From: Hyphomicrobiales bacterium
GTDB taxonomy: Bacteria > Pseudomonadota > Alphaproteobacteria > Rhizobiales > Aestuariivirgaceae
Assembly (NCBI GenBank): GCA_016793355.1
Contig: JAEUMG010000031.1
Location: 1-46,042, forward strand
DNA length: 46,042 nucleotides
Direction: 5' to 3'
Positions 16,523-25,793 of this stretch are shown piece after piece (position 1 is the stretch's first letter; each line of letters opens with the position of its first letter). The notes beneath the pieces were generated by a model. That model did no database searches, had not been told where the DNA came from, and saw only the letters and a program-made list of their open reading frames with translations. A program made the position numbers and the translations under genes.

Positions 16523-17914
16523 ATGACCGCATTTGACCGCCTTCTCACACCTGCTTCCACGGCGCGCCGGGCCATCCCCATAATTCCGGTCACGGCAAGA
16601 GACCTCAAGGCGCAGGTTGCAAAGCTTTCGCCGGCGCAACGGCGCTGGATTGAACTGCACGATTACAAGGCGAAACCGGCCTCTCACCTGGTGGTCAGCG
16701 ATAGTGCTGGCGCGCTGGCGAAGGTCTATTTCGGCCTCGGCGAAGACAGTGCCGGCCGCGATCCGTTTGAGTTCGGGAAGCTGAGCAGGCTGCTCCCCGC
16801 CGCCGAGTACCGGATCGATGGTGCCTTGCCCGATGCGAGGCTGGCCGTGCTGGGATGGCTGCTCGAGGCTTACTCGTTTGACCGCTACCGCAAGGGCGGG
16901 TCATTGCCGGCGAGGCTTCAGTGCCCCGGAGATGTCGATCGCGGGGACGTCTTGTCGGCAGCCGAGGCAACCGGTCTGGTACGCGACCTCATCAACACGC
17001 CAGCCTCGGATCTGGGGCCTGCAGAGCTCGAGGCGGCAGCGCGCAAAATCGCTCGCAGGTTCAAGGCCAAGGTGAAGGTGGTCTCCGGCCGCGAACTCGA
17101 ACGCAAATTTCCGATGATCTACGCGGTTGGGAAGGCAAGCCCGCGGGCCCCGCGCCTGATCGATTTCACCTGGGGTCCGGCGCGGGCGCCCAGGGTCACA
17201 CTGGTCGGCAAGGGAGTGTGTTTCGATACTGGCGGCCTCGACATCAAGCCGCCTTCCGGAATGCTGCTCATGAAAAAGGATATGGGCGGCGCTGCCAATG
17301 TCCTGGGCCTTGCCCGGATGATCATGACGGCAGAGCTCAATGTAAGATTGCGGGTCCTCATCCCGGCGGTTGAAAATTCGGTCGACGGCTCGGCCTTCAG
17401 GCCGGGCGATGTCCTCACCAGCCGCAAGGGCATTACGGTTGAAATCGGCAATACGGATGCCGAAGGACGATTGATACTGGCCGATGCGCTGGCGCTCGCC
17501 GATGAGGAAAAGCCCGATCTTTTGATCGATATGGCCACGCTGACAGGTGCCGCGCGCGTTGCCTTGGGCCCCGATTTGCCCCCCTTTTACACCGATGACG
17601 ATGCGTTTGCCGGCGAGATTTCCGCCGCGGCGCGCGCCGAAAACGATCCGCTGTGGCGGATGCCTTTCTGGCGCCCCTATTACGGCCTGTTCGAGTCGCG
17701 GATCGCCGAACTCAACAACAGTTCGGAATCGGCCTATGCCGGCTCGATCACCGCGGCGCTCTTTCTCAAACGCTTCGTGGAATCCGCAAAGACCTATGTC
17801 CATTTTGACATTTTCGGCTGGACTCCCACCGCCAAACCCGGCCGTCCGCGCGGCGGCGAGGCGCAGGGCATGCGCGCGCTCTTTGCATTGATACGGAGCC
17901 GTTACGGTCGCTAA
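16523..17914 (+). CDS. M17 family leucyl aminopeptidase
   Basis: A 463-residue cytosolic two-metal aminopeptidase that removes N-terminal residues from peptides. The C-terminal catalytic domain shows all the expected ligands: Lys230 and Asp235 in VGKGVCFDTGG, Asp253 in KKDMGGAANV, and Asp312, Glu314 and catalytic Arg316 in NTDAEGRLILADAL. The N-terminal domain is diverged, as is usual. GGAG lies 7 bases before the ATG at 16523. It is the first of three closely spaced plus-strand genes with a MarR regulator and an NlpC/P60 peptidase; in many Hyphomicrobiales an M17 peptidase and an NlpC/P60 protein are neighbours. I give no symbol because pepA and pepB-type members cannot be separated by eye. 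Confidence 0.9.
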   Translation: MTAFDRLLTPASTARRAIPIIPVTARDLKAQVAKLSPAQRRWIELHDYKAKPASHLVVSDSAGALAKVYFGLGEDSAGRDPFEFGKLSRLLPAAEYRIDGALPDARLAVLGWLLEAYSFDRYRKGGSLPARLQCPGDVDRGDVLSAAEATGLVRDLINTPASDLGPAELEAAARKIARRFKAKVKVVSGRELERKFPMIYAVGKASPRAPRLIDFTWGPARAPRVTLVGKGVCFDTGGLDIKPPSGMLLMKKDMGGAANVLGLARMIMTAELNVRLRVLIPAVENSVDGSAFRPGDVLTSRKGITVEIGNTDAEGRLILADALALADEEKPDLLIDMATLTGAARVALGPDLPPFYTDDDAFAGEISAAARAENDPLWRMPFWRPYYGLFESRIAELNNSSESAYAGSITAALFLKRFVESAKTYVHFDIFGWTPTAKPGRPRGGEAQGMRALFALIRSRYGR

Positions 17915-17990
17915 GGCTTGATTGTTATTGCGGCCTCGGCAAGAATGATACGGACCCGAAACGATCGGGCGCGTGCCGGGGTATCGCCGT

Positions 17991-18332
17991 ATGTTGAGTA
18001 TGTCGGCCGGCCAGGCCTTGAAACTCTGGCATGATGTCAATCTGCATCTGGTGCGCGGAAACGAGCCCGACCTTTCTGGCCGGCAGATCAGCATCCTGCT
18101 GACGATATACCTTGAGGCGCCGCCGCACACGATCCGTGACCTCGCGGCGAAGCTTGGGGTTTCTAAGCCGGTGATTACCCGGGCGCTCGACTCGATGGGA
18201 AAGCTTGAGCTTGTTTCGCGCCGCCGCGACGAGCGGGACCGCCGCAATGTCCTGGTTCAGAGAACGGTAAAGGGCGCGCTCTATCTTGAGCGTCTGGCCG
18301 ATCTTGTGGGAAACGTCGCCAAGACGCTCTAA
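17991..18332 (+). CDS. MarR-family winged-helix transcription regulator
   Basis: A small regulator of about 113 residues. The winged helix-turn-helix is visible: ISILLTIYLEAPPHTIRDLA, then AAKLGVSKPVITRALDSMGK (recognition helix) and the basic wing VSRRRDERDRRNVLV. The C-terminal dimerisation helix is short (LYLERLADLVGNVAKTL). The start is uncertain: GTG 17973, ATG 17991 and ATG 18000 are in frame and none has a strong ribosome site. It sits between the aminopeptidase and the NlpC/P60 gene, with 9 bases to the latter, so it may co-regulate them. The ligand is unknown. Confidence 0.82.
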   Translation: MLSMSAGQALKLWHDVNLHLVRGNEPDLSGRQISILLTIYLEAPPHTIRDLAAKLGVSKPVITRALDSMGKLELVSRRRDERDRRNVLVQRTVKGALYLERLADLVGNVAKTL

Positions 18333-18341
18333 GATGCACCA

Positions 18342-19187
18342 ATGATCATGCTCGACCCCCGCCTTCATGCCTTTCGGCCCGACCTTGCCGATCTCCGCCT
18401 GCGCGGCCGGATCGAGGCCGATCGTTTTTCCGCAGGCGACCTGCTGCAGATCGTCGATCCCATTGCCAGCATCCGCCGCGAGCCGCGCTTCGACGCGATC
18501 CAGACCACCCAGGCTTTGCAGGGCGAGACGGTGCGGGTCTTCGAGCGCCGCGAAGGCTGGGCCTGGGTTCAGCTCGAAAACGACGGCTATGTCGGCTATG
18601 TCTCAGAAGAATCGCTGGCCCGCCCGGCGGGGGCGCCGACGCATCGCGTCCGCGTTCCGCTGAGTTATTCCTATCCGGGCCCCGATCACAAGGCACAGCC
18701 CGCGGCACTTCTGCCGATGAATGCCGCCGTGAATGTGCTCAATATTGGCGAGAAATACGCAGAACTGGCCGGCGGCCGCTATGCGATTGCTGGCCATCTG
18801 GCGCCGCTTGGCGACAATGCGCCCGATTTCGTGGCGGTGGCGGAACGGTATCTTGGCATGCCCTATAGCTGGGGCGGCAAGACGGCCTTGGGGCTCGATT
18901 GTTCGGGTCTCGTGCAGACGGCTCTCAACGCCGCGGGCATCGCTTGTCCGCGCGATTCGGATATGCAGGAACAGCTGGGGGCGGCGCTGCCGACAGACCG
19001 GCTGGACGCCTTGCGGCGCGGCGATCTCGTCTTCTGGAACGGCCATGTCGGCATCATGACGAGCGCCGATCAGCTGCTCCATGCCAACGGCCATTTCATG
19101 CAGGTGACGCGCGAACCCCTGGCAACGGCCGTGGCGCGCATCGCTTCAGCCTATGGCAAGATGACCGCGATCCGCCGGATTCAATAG
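18342..19187 (+). CDS. SH3-domain NlpC/P60 (C40) peptidase
   Basis: A 281-residue cysteine peptidase that likely cuts cell-wall peptides. Two SH3-like stretches occupy the first 150 residues (ETVRVFERREGWAWVQLEND, GYVGYVSEESL). The C-terminal NlpC/P60 domain has the catalytic Cys in LGLDCSGLVQTAL, the first His in WNGHVGIMT, and a polar third position in LLHANGHFMQ. No signal peptide is visible, so it may be cytosolic and act on recycled peptides, consistent with its aminopeptidase neighbour. The last 7 bases overlap the 3' end of the convergent ghrA gene. Confidence 0.9.
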   Translation: MIMLDPRLHAFRPDLADLRLRGRIEADRFSAGDLLQIVDPIASIRREPRFDAIQTTQALQGETVRVFERREGWAWVQLENDGYVGYVSEESLARPAGAPTHRVRVPLSYSYPGPDHKAQPAALLPMNAAVNVLNIGEKYAELAGGRYAIAGHLAPLGDNAPDFVAVAERYLGMPYSWGGKTALGLDCSGLVQTALNAAGIACPRDSDMQEQLGAALPTDRLDALRRGDLVFWNGHVGIMTSADQLLHANGHFMQVTREPLATAVARIASAYGKMTAIRRIQ

Positions 19188-20128
19188 CCGCGGGCGCGGT
19201 CGACGACATTTTCGAGCGGCTCGCCCGCCTCATGCCGCCTGATCTGGCGCAGCACATAGGCGCTGATCGTTTCGGGATCGGAATCGGCCGCGCAATGCGG
19301 TGTCACGGTTACCTTGGGGTGGGTCCAGAGCGGGCTCTCCGGCGGTAGCGGCTCGGTTTCGAAGACATCGAGGGTCGCCGCATGGAGTTCGCCCGAATCG
19401 AGCGCGGCGAGAATATCCGCCTCAACCTGCTGTTTGCCGCGCCCTGCATTGATGATGATCGGCGCGCCGAAGGGGCCCTTGCGTGACAGCTTGCGGATCG
19501 TTTCACGATTGATGATGCCGCTCGTTGCGGGCGTATGCGGAAGGAGGGAAACCAGAATGTCGGTGCGATGCAGGAAGGCATCGAATTCCGCATCTCCGGC
19601 ATAACAATGGACGCCTTCGATGCGGCGCCGGGTCCGGCTCCAGCCCGCGACCTTGAAGCCGAGATCGCGCAGGCGCATCGCCGAATCGCTGCCCATCACG
19701 CCCAGCCCCATGATGCCCACGGCAAGATCGCTTGCACCATGCGTCGGGAAGGAATCCCAGATTTTCTGCTTCTGGTTCTGGTCGAGCCGGCGCTGCTGGC
19801 GATGCTGCATCAGCACATGCAGCACGACATATTCGGTCATGCGCATGGTGAGATCGGGCTCGTTGACGCGCACGATCGGGGTTGCCTCGGGCAGGGTCGG
19901 ATCGCTCAGGATCGCGTCGACACCCGCCCCCAGCGAAAAGATCACCGACAGATTGGGCAGGCCGCGCAGGACATTGGCGGGCGGCAGCCAGGCCACCGCA
20001 TAACGGATATCGGCAATGTTGCCGACCCTGTCCGGCCAGACCCGGATATCCATGCCCGGAGCTAGCTTCCGCATGGCATTTGTCCAGACGTCGGTCGGCC
20101 AGGTTGGCGTCAGATAGAGGAGGGCCAT
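19181..20128 (-). CDS. ghrA: Glyoxylate/hydroxypyruvate reductase A
   Basis: A 315-residue D-2-hydroxyacid dehydrogenase reducing glyoxylate or hydroxypyruvate with NAD(P)H. The Rossmann motif is GIMGLGVMGSDSAMRL, and WSRTRRRIEG downstream suggests NADPH preference. The catalytic Arg is in NAGRGKQQVE, the Glu in FETEPLPPESPLW, and the His in VTPHCAADSDP. FSLGAGVDAIL is characteristic of the GhrA subgroup. It is the last gene of the yej-like operon: its ATG shares one base with the yejF stop (TAATG). Why a reductase is coupled to a peptide transporter is not apparent, although this order seems stable in rhizobia. It overlaps the convergent peptidase gene by 7 bases. Confidence 0.9.
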   Translation of the reverse strand: MALLYLTPTWPTDVWTNAMRKLAPGMDIRVWPDRVGNIADIRYAVAWLPPANVLRGLPNLSVIFSLGAGVDAILSDPTLPEATPIVRVNEPDLTMRMTEYVVLHVLMQHRQQRRLDQNQKQKIWDSFPTHGASDLAVGIMGLGVMGSDSAMRLRDLGFKVAGWSRTRRRIEGVHCYAGDAEFDAFLHRTDILVSLLPHTPATSGIINRETIRKLSRKGPFGAPIIINAGRGKQQVEADILAALDSGELHAATLDVFETEPLPPESPLWTHPKVTVTPHCAADSDPETISAYVLRQIRRHEAGEPLENVVDRARGY

Positions 20129-21756
20129 TACTGCTTCACCACATTCTCGGGCGCGACCTTCAGCTGGAAGGCGGCCGCTATCAGGGCCTTGGTATATTCG
20201 GTCTTGGGATCATCGAAAATCTGCGCGGCCGGGCCGGTCTCGACCGCGACACCGTTGCGCATGACGATCACGTCATTGGCCAGCGCCCGCACGACTTTCA
20301 GATCGTGGCTGATGAACAGATAGGCAAGATTGTGCTTTCTCTGCAATTCGCGCAGGAGGTCGACGATCTGTGCCTGGACCGACATGTCGAGCGCGCTGGT
20401 CGGTTCGTCGAGGACGATGAATTTAGGCTCAAGCGCCAGCGCGCGCGCAATGGCGATTCGCTGCCGCTGGCCGCCGGAGAACTCATGCGGATAGCGATCC
20501 ATCGTCGCAGGATCGAGCCCGACCTCGGTCAGCGCCTGGGCCACGCGCTCGCGGCGCTCGTCGGCGGACATGCCCTTGCCCTGAACAATGAGACCTTCTT
20601 CGACAATCTGCAGAACCGACAACCGCGGCGACAGGGAACCGTAAGGATCCTGAAAGACGATCTGAAGGTTCTTGCGCAAGGGCCGCATGTCCGAGGAGCC
20701 GAACCCGTCAATCCTCTTGCCGAGATAGACGATCGGGCCTTCCGATGAGATGAGCCTGAGGAGGGCGAGGCCCAGCGTGGTCTTGCCCGATCCCGACTCG
20801 CCGACCACGCCAAGCGTTTGTCCCGCCCGAATGACGGCATCCACGCCGTCGACGGCCTTGATGTGCCCGACCACCTTGCGGAAGAATCCGCGCCTGATCG
20901 GAAACCAGACCTTGAGCCCCTTCGTCTCCATGACGGCCGGCGCACTCGGGTCGGACTGCGGCGGCGAACCCTTCGGCTCCGCCGACAGCAGCATCCGCGT
21001 GTAAGCGTCCTGCGGGTCCGAGAAGATCCGCTCCGTCGGCCCGGCTTCGACGATCCTGCCATGCTGCATGACGCAGACATGATCCGCCATGCGGCGCACG
21101 ATGCCGAGATCGTGCGTGATCAGCAGCATTGCCATGCCGTACTCGGCCTGCAGTTCCTTGAGCAGCTTCAGAATCTGCGCCTGGACAGTCACATCGAGCG
21201 CGGTCGTCGGCTCATCGGCGATGAGAAGATCGGGCTTGTTGGCAAGGGCCATGGCGATCATGACGCGCTGGCGCTGGCCGCCGGAAAGCTGGTGCGGAAA
21301 GTCCTGCAGCCGGGTTTCGGGATCGCGAATGCCGACCTTGGTCAAAAGCTCGATCACCGTCTGGCGCGCCTTGGCGCCAGTGACCCGCTGATGGACTTCG
21401 AGGATTTCGCTGATCTGCCGCTCGACCGTATGCAACGGATTGAGCGACGTCATCGGCTCCTGGAAGATGATGGTGATGTCGTTGCCGCGAACCTTGCGCA
21501 GTTCCGTTTCATCCGAGCGCAGCAGTTCCTTGCCTTTGAAATAGATTTCACCGGACGGGTGTTCGGCCGGCGGGTAGGGCAGGAGCTTGAGGATCGAGAG
21601 CGCGGAGACGGATTTTCCCGAGCCCGATTCACCGACGAGGGCGAGCGTCTCGCCCTTCCTGATCGAGAACGAGACGCGATCGACCGCGATCGTCGTCTCG
21701 CCGCCCTGCCGGAAGGCGACGGAGAGATCGCGCACATCGAGCAAATCCCCGCTCAT
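20128..21756 (-). CDS. yejF: Dual ATP-binding subunit of a YejABEF-type peptide importer
   Basis: A 542-residue fused ABC ATPase with two full nucleotide-binding domains. The first has [15 protein letters not shown], the signature [17 protein letters not shown] and Walker [15 protein letters not shown]. The second has [17 protein letters not shown], the signature [17 protein letters not shown] and [13 protein letters not shown]. Fusion of two domains (Opp D and F equivalents) is the rule in YejF, which drives uptake of microcin C-like peptides and oligopeptides. The ATG overlaps the yejE stop by 4 bases (ATGA), and its stop overlaps the ghrA start. An oligopeptide system not dedicated to microcin C is an alternative. 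Confidence 0.92.
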   Translation of the reverse strand: MSGDLLDVRDLSVAFRQGGETTIAVDRVSFSIRKGETLALVGESGSGKSVSALSILKLLPYPPAEHPSGEIYFKGKELLRSDETELRKVRGNDITIIFQEPMTSLNPLHTVERQISEILEVHQRVTGAKARQTVIELLTKVGIRDPETRLQDFPHQLSGGQRQRVMIAMALANKPDLLIADEPTTALDVTVQAQILKLLKELQAEYGMAMLLITHDLGIVRRMADHVCVMQHGRIVEAGPTERIFSDPQDAYTRMLLSAEPKGSPPQSDPSAPAVMETKGLKVWFPIRRGFFRKVVGHIKAVDGVDAVIRAGQTLGVVGESGSGKTTLGLALLRLISSEGPIVYLGKRIDGFGSSDMRPLRKNLQIVFQDPYGSLSPRLSVLQIVEEGLIVQGKGMSADERRERVAQALTEVGLDPATMDRYPHEFSGGQRQRIAIARALALEPKFIVLDEPTSALDMSVQAQIVDLLRELQRKHNLAYLFISHDLKVVRALANDVIVMRNGVAVETGPAAQIFDDPKTEYTKALIAAAFQLKVAPENVVKQ

Positions 21757-22856
21757 GCGAAAGTCTTTCGCGGATCGAGCGCATCGCGCACCGCTTCGCC
21801 GACGAAGACGAGCAGCGACAGCATGACCGAGAGAACGAGGAATCCGGTGATGCCGAGCCAGGGCGCCTGCAGGTTGTTGCGGCCCTGCTGCAGTAATTCG
21901 CCCAATGACGGCGAGCCGGCGGGAAGCCCGAAGCCGAGATAGTCAAGTGCCGTGAGCGTCGTCACCGAGCCCGACAGGATGAAGGGCATGAAGGTGACGG
22001 TCGATACCAGGGCATTGGGCAGAAGGTGCTTGAACATGATCTTCACATTGCTCAAGCCCAGGGCTCGCGCGGCGCGCACATATTCGAAATTGCGCGCCCG
22101 GAGAAACTCCGCGCGCACGACGCCCACCAGCGAGGTCCACGAGAACAGCACAAGGATGAACAGGAGTATCCAGAATGTCGGAATGATGAAGGCGGAAAGG
22201 ATGATGAGGAGATAGAGGGTCGGCATCGACGTCCACACGTCGATGAATCTTTGGAACAGAAGATCCGTCCAGCCGCCGAAATAGCCCTGCACCGCGCCGG
22301 CCACGACGCCGATCACCGAGGAAATCGCGGTGAGGATGAGACCGAAAGCGACCGACAGCAGGAAGCCATAGAGCAGCCGCGCAAAGACATCGCGGCCCTG
22401 ATCGTCGGTGCCCAGCCAGTTGAGGTTGCCGAAGATGCAGTTCGGGTCCTTGGCGCCGAGCGGATATTTGACGCAAGCCTCCTCCCAGGTGAGCTGGAAG
22501 GCGGGCCTGGACGGCGCCGGCATCGGCAGGTCGTTGTTGACGGTGTTATAGGAATAGCGGATCGGCGGCCACAATATCCAGCCATTGGCCTCGATTTCTT
22601 CCTGGTTCACGGGGTCGCGGAAATCGGTTCTGGCGAGGAACCCGCCGAATTTCTCTTCCGGGTAGTCCACCACCAGCGGAAACAGAAACTCGCCCTTGTA
22701 CTGCACGAGGATCGGCCGGTCATTTGCGATCACCGGCGCCAGCAGGCTGAAGGCGAACAGCACCAGGAAAATCCAGAACGACCAGAAGCCGCGGCGATTG
22801 CGTTTGAAAAGCTCCCACCGACGCCGGTTGAGCGCGCTGAGCTTGACGATGGCCAT
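21753..22856 (-). CDS. yejE: ABC importer permease YejE
   Basis: A 367-residue inner-membrane permease. The N-terminus matches YejE proteins (LSALNRRRWELFKRNRRGFW), followed by a first helix (IFLVLFAFSLLAPVIAN) and an extended periplasmic loop with GTDDQGRDVFARLLYG. The permease core carries the coupling (EAA) loop VRAARALGLSNVKIMFKHLL. It pairs with YejB to form the channel. The gene begins 3 bases after the yejB stop and overlaps yejF by 4 bases, so translation is likely coupled through the operon. Confidence 0.92.
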   Translation of the reverse strand: MAIVKLSALNRRRWELFKRNRRGFWSFWIFLVLFAFSLLAPVIANDRPILVQYKGEFLFPLVVDYPEEKFGGFLARTDFRDPVNQEEIEANGWILWPPIRYSYNTVNNDLPMPAPSRPAFQLTWEEACVKYPLGAKDPNCIFGNLNWLGTDDQGRDVFARLLYGFLLSVAFGLILTAISSVIGVVAGAVQGYFGGWTDLLFQRFIDVWTSMPTLYLLIILSAFIIPTFWILLFILVLFSWTSLVGVVRAEFLRARNFEYVRAARALGLSNVKIMFKHLLPNALVSTVTFMPFILSGSVTTLTALDYLGFGLPAGSPSLGELLQQGRNNLQAPWLGITGFLVLSVMLSLLVFVGEAVRDALDPRKTFA

Positions 22857-22859
22857 CCC

Positions 22860-23975
22860 CTAGACTTCCCGTGACTCGAAGTCGATTCGCGGATCGATCC
22901 ATGTGTAGGTGAGGTCGCTGATCAGCGCCACGATGAGACCGAGTAGCGTGAAAATGTAGAGGTTGGCGAAGACCACCGGATAATCGCGCTGGAGTGCCGC
23001 CGTATAGGTGAGATAGCCAAGGCCGTCGAGCGTGAAGATCTGCTCGATGAGCAGCGATCCGGCGAAGAAGGCTGACAGAAACGCACCGGGAAAGCCGGAG
23101 ATCACCAAGAGCATGGCATTGCGAAACACATGGCCGTAAAGCACGCGCCGCTCGCTCAGGCCCTTCGCCCGCGCCGTCATCACATATTGCTTGCGGATTT
23201 CGTCCAGGAACGAGTTCTTGGTCAGCAGTGTCATCGTGGCAAAGCTGCTGATGCCGAGCGCGATCAAGGGCAGCACCAGATGCCAGGCATAGTCGAGAAT
23301 CTTCTCGATCCAGTTCATCTGATCGAAATTGTCCGAGGTGAGCCCGCGCAGCGGGAACCAGCTGAAATAGCTGCCGCCGGCAAACAGGACGACCATCATG
23401 ATCGCCAGGATGAAGCCTGGAATGGCGTAGCCGACGATGATCACGCCTGACGTCCAGATGTCGAAATTGGAGCCGTCCCTGACCGCCTTGCGGATGCCGA
23501 GCGGGACCGAAACCGCATAGGTGATAAGGGTGAGCCACAGGCCGAGCGAGATCGAGACCGGCATCTTCTCGATCATCAGCTGGATGACCGACTTGTCGCG
23601 GAAGTAGCTCTCGCCGAAATTGAAGGTCAGATAGTTCTTCATCATGATGAAGAACCGCTCATAGGCCGGCTTGTCGAAGCCGAACTGCTTTTCGAGCGAC
23701 TTGATGAATTCGGGATCGAGGCCTTGCGCGCCGCGATATTTGACCGCTGCGCTCTGATCGCCCATCTGGGTCGCGACATCGCCGGAGCGGCCGGTTTCGC
23801 TCCCCGATCCGCCGCCGATGCGGGCCGTGACATCGACATCGGTGCCCTGGACCTGTGCAATGATGCGCTCGATCGGGCCGCCCGGGACGAACTGAATGAC
23901 GGCGAATGTAACGAGCATGATCCCGAACAGGGTCGGGATCATCAAAAGCAAGCGCTTGAGGATGTAGGCGCCCAT
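22860..23975 (-). CDS. yejB: ABC importer permease YejB
   Basis: A 371-residue inner-membrane permease. It begins MGAYILKRLLLMIPTLFGIM and continues FAVIQFVPGGPIERI, the classic start of Dpp/Opp B-type permeases. A Gly-rich loop unique to the YejB group follows (ARIGGGSGSETGRSG). The coupling loop is KQYVMTARAKGLSERRVLYG, with FLDEIR just before it. The C-terminal helix region (LYIFTLLGLIVALISDL) is followed by YTWIDPRIDFESREV, also typical. It starts 3 bases after the stop of the second binding-protein gene. Confidence 0.92.
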   Translation of the reverse strand: MGAYILKRLLLMIPTLFGIMLVTFAVIQFVPGGPIERIIAQVQGTDVDVTARIGGGSGSETGRSGDVATQMGDQSAAVKYRGAQGLDPEFIKSLEKQFGFDKPAYERFFIMMKNYLTFNFGESYFRDKSVIQLMIEKMPVSISLGLWLTLITYAVSVPLGIRKAVRDGSNFDIWTSGVIIVGYAIPGFILAIMMVVLFAGGSYFSWFPLRGLTSDNFDQMNWIEKILDYAWHLVLPLIALGISSFATMTLLTKNSFLDEIRKQYVMTARAKGLSERRVLYGHVFRNAMLLVISGFPGAFLSAFFAGSLLIEQIFTLDGLGYLTYTAALQRDYPVVFANLYIFTLLGLIVALISDLTYTWIDPRIDFESREV

Positions 23976-23978
23976 GAA

Positions 23979-25793
23979 TCACTTGGCCTTGGCGATCTTG
24001 GCAGCCTTTTCGGGGTCGTACCACCAGGTGTCAATGATTCCCCGGTCGTATTTGGGCTGCGTCGCCGGGCGCCCGTACTTGTCCCAATGCGCCACCCAGT
24101 AACTCGCCTTGTACCAGTTGGGAACCCAGAACCACTCCGAGCGCAGAACGCGATCGAGTGCCCGGCCGGCCGTATCGAGCTCCTCGCGCGATTTCGCGGC
24201 TATGATTTTCTCGATCAGGGCGTCGATTTCGGGGCTCGCTACGCCTGACAGATTGTAGCTGCCTGGCGCCTTCGCCGAATCCGATCCGAAGAAAATGCGC
24301 AATTCGCTGCCCGGCGTTACTCCGGTCGAAAAGCGGGCCGAGACGATGTCGAAATCGAAATCCTTCTGGCGCCGCTCATACTGGACCGGGTCGACCATGC
24401 GCAGTGTGGCATCGATGCCGAGGAGCTTCAGATTGCGCACATAGGGCGCGAACACCCTCTCGAAGGTCGGCTCGTCGATGAGAATCTCGACGGTGAAGGG
24501 CTCGCCCTTGGCATTACGCCGGACATTGCCGTCAAGCTTCCAGCCTGCCTCGTCGAGCAGGGCGGATGCGGCGCGCAGCATCTTGCGATCCTGACCCGAG
24601 CCGTCGCTTTTCTGCGGAACGGCGATCTCGGCGAAGACTTCGGGCCGCAATTTGTCGCGCATCGGCTCGAGCAGCACGAGTTCCTCCGCCGATGGCGCGC
24701 CTTCGGCCTTCAGTGCGGACTTCTCGAAGAAGCTCTCGGTACGGTCGTAAAGGCCGTAGAACAGATTGGCATTCGTCCATTCGAAGTCGAAGGCGAGATT
24801 GAGCGCTTGGCGGACGCGCAGATCCTGGAACTTGTCGCGCCTCAGATTGAAAAAGAAACCTTGCGCGCCGGACGGCGTCTCGTCGGCAAGCTCGTCCTTC
24901 AAGACCCGGCCGTCCTTGACCGCGGCGAAATCATAGGCCGTCTGCCAGTCCCGCGAGACATTCTCTTCGCGCAGATCGATCACACCGGCCTTCAGTGCCT
25001 CGAAGGCCGCCTTGCGGTCGCGGAAATACTCATAGCGGACCTCGTCGAAATTGTAGCGGCCGCGATTGACCGGCAGATCCTTCGCCCAGTAATCGTCGCG
25101 CCGCTCATAAGCGACATATTCCCCAGGCTTGAAACTGCCGATTCTGTAAGGGCCCGATCCGAGCGGCGACTGGAGATCGGCCTTGGTGAAATCATGCGTC
25201 GCGTAATAGGCCTTGGAAAGCACCGGCAGGCCGGCGATCGACAGGGGCAGGTCGCGACTGTCGCCGGTCTTAAAGGTAAAGCGCACCTCATGCGGCCCCA
25301 GCGCCTCGCAAGCCTCGGCATCCCGGATCGTCAGGCGGATGCGTTCATGCCCGTGCGCCATGAGCAGGCGAAATGTCTCGCAGACATCCTCAGCCGTCAC
25401 CGATGTGCCATCGGAAAACTTTGCGTCCTCGCGCAATTGGAAGGTCATGCTCTTCCTGTCGGGCGCGAGATCGACGGTCCTGGCGACAAGCCCGTACATC
25501 GCATCGGGCTCGTCATTGGCACGCGTCATCAGCGTATCGAAGAGCAGGCCCAAGCCCTGCGCCGGATCGCCTTTGAGGATGAAGTCGTTGAAGCTGTCGA
25601 AGGTGTCGCGCGCCACCACCCCGATGGTCGCGATCTTGCCGCCCTTGGGCGCGTCCGGATTGACATAGTCGAAATGGGCAAAGTCGGCGGGATATTTGAG
25701 ATCGCCGAAAGCCGAGATGCCATGGCGCGGCTCGGCGGAGACGGGCATCGACAAGAGCAGCAGGGCCGTCGCCGCGGCCGCAAGACGCATCAT
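23979..25793 (-). CDS. Family-5 peptide-binding protein, second copy in the yej operon
   Basis: A 604-residue periplasmic binding protein of the oligopeptide (SBP_bac_5) family with a Sec signal peptide (RLAAAATALLLLSMPVSA). The mature start HGISAFGDLKYPADFAHFDY and NPDAPKGGKIATIG match YejA-type proteins, as do PLGSGPYRIGSFKPGEYVAY and the C-terminal WFWVPNWYKASYWVAHWDK. It shares extended similarity with the preceding gene product (compare LGSGPYRIESFKPGQSVRL there), so the two are tandem paralogues. The ATG at 25793 overlaps the upstream stop by 4 bases (ATGATG). Export differs from its partner (Sec versus Tat). Confidence 0.9.
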   Translation of the reverse strand: MMRLAAAATALLLLSMPVSAEPRHGISAFGDLKYPADFAHFDYVNPDAPKGGKIATIGVVARDTFDSFNDFILKGDPAQGLGLLFDTLMTRANDEPDAMYGLVARTVDLAPDRKSMTFQLREDAKFSDGTSVTAEDVCETFRLLMAHGHERIRLTIRDAEACEALGPHEVRFTFKTGDSRDLPLSIAGLPVLSKAYYATHDFTKADLQSPLGSGPYRIGSFKPGEYVAYERRDDYWAKDLPVNRGRYNFDEVRYEYFRDRKAAFEALKAGVIDLREENVSRDWQTAYDFAAVKDGRVLKDELADETPSGAQGFFFNLRRDKFQDLRVRQALNLAFDFEWTNANLFYGLYDRTESFFEKSALKAEGAPSAEELVLLEPMRDKLRPEVFAEIAVPQKSDGSGQDRKMLRAASALLDEAGWKLDGNVRRNAKGEPFTVEILIDEPTFERVFAPYVRNLKLLGIDATLRMVDPVQYERRQKDFDFDIVSARFSTGVTPGSELRIFFGSDSAKAPGSYNLSGVASPEIDALIEKIIAAKSREELDTAGRALDRVLRSEWFWVPNWYKASYWVAHWDKYGRPATQPKYDRGIIDTWWYDPEKAAKIAKAK

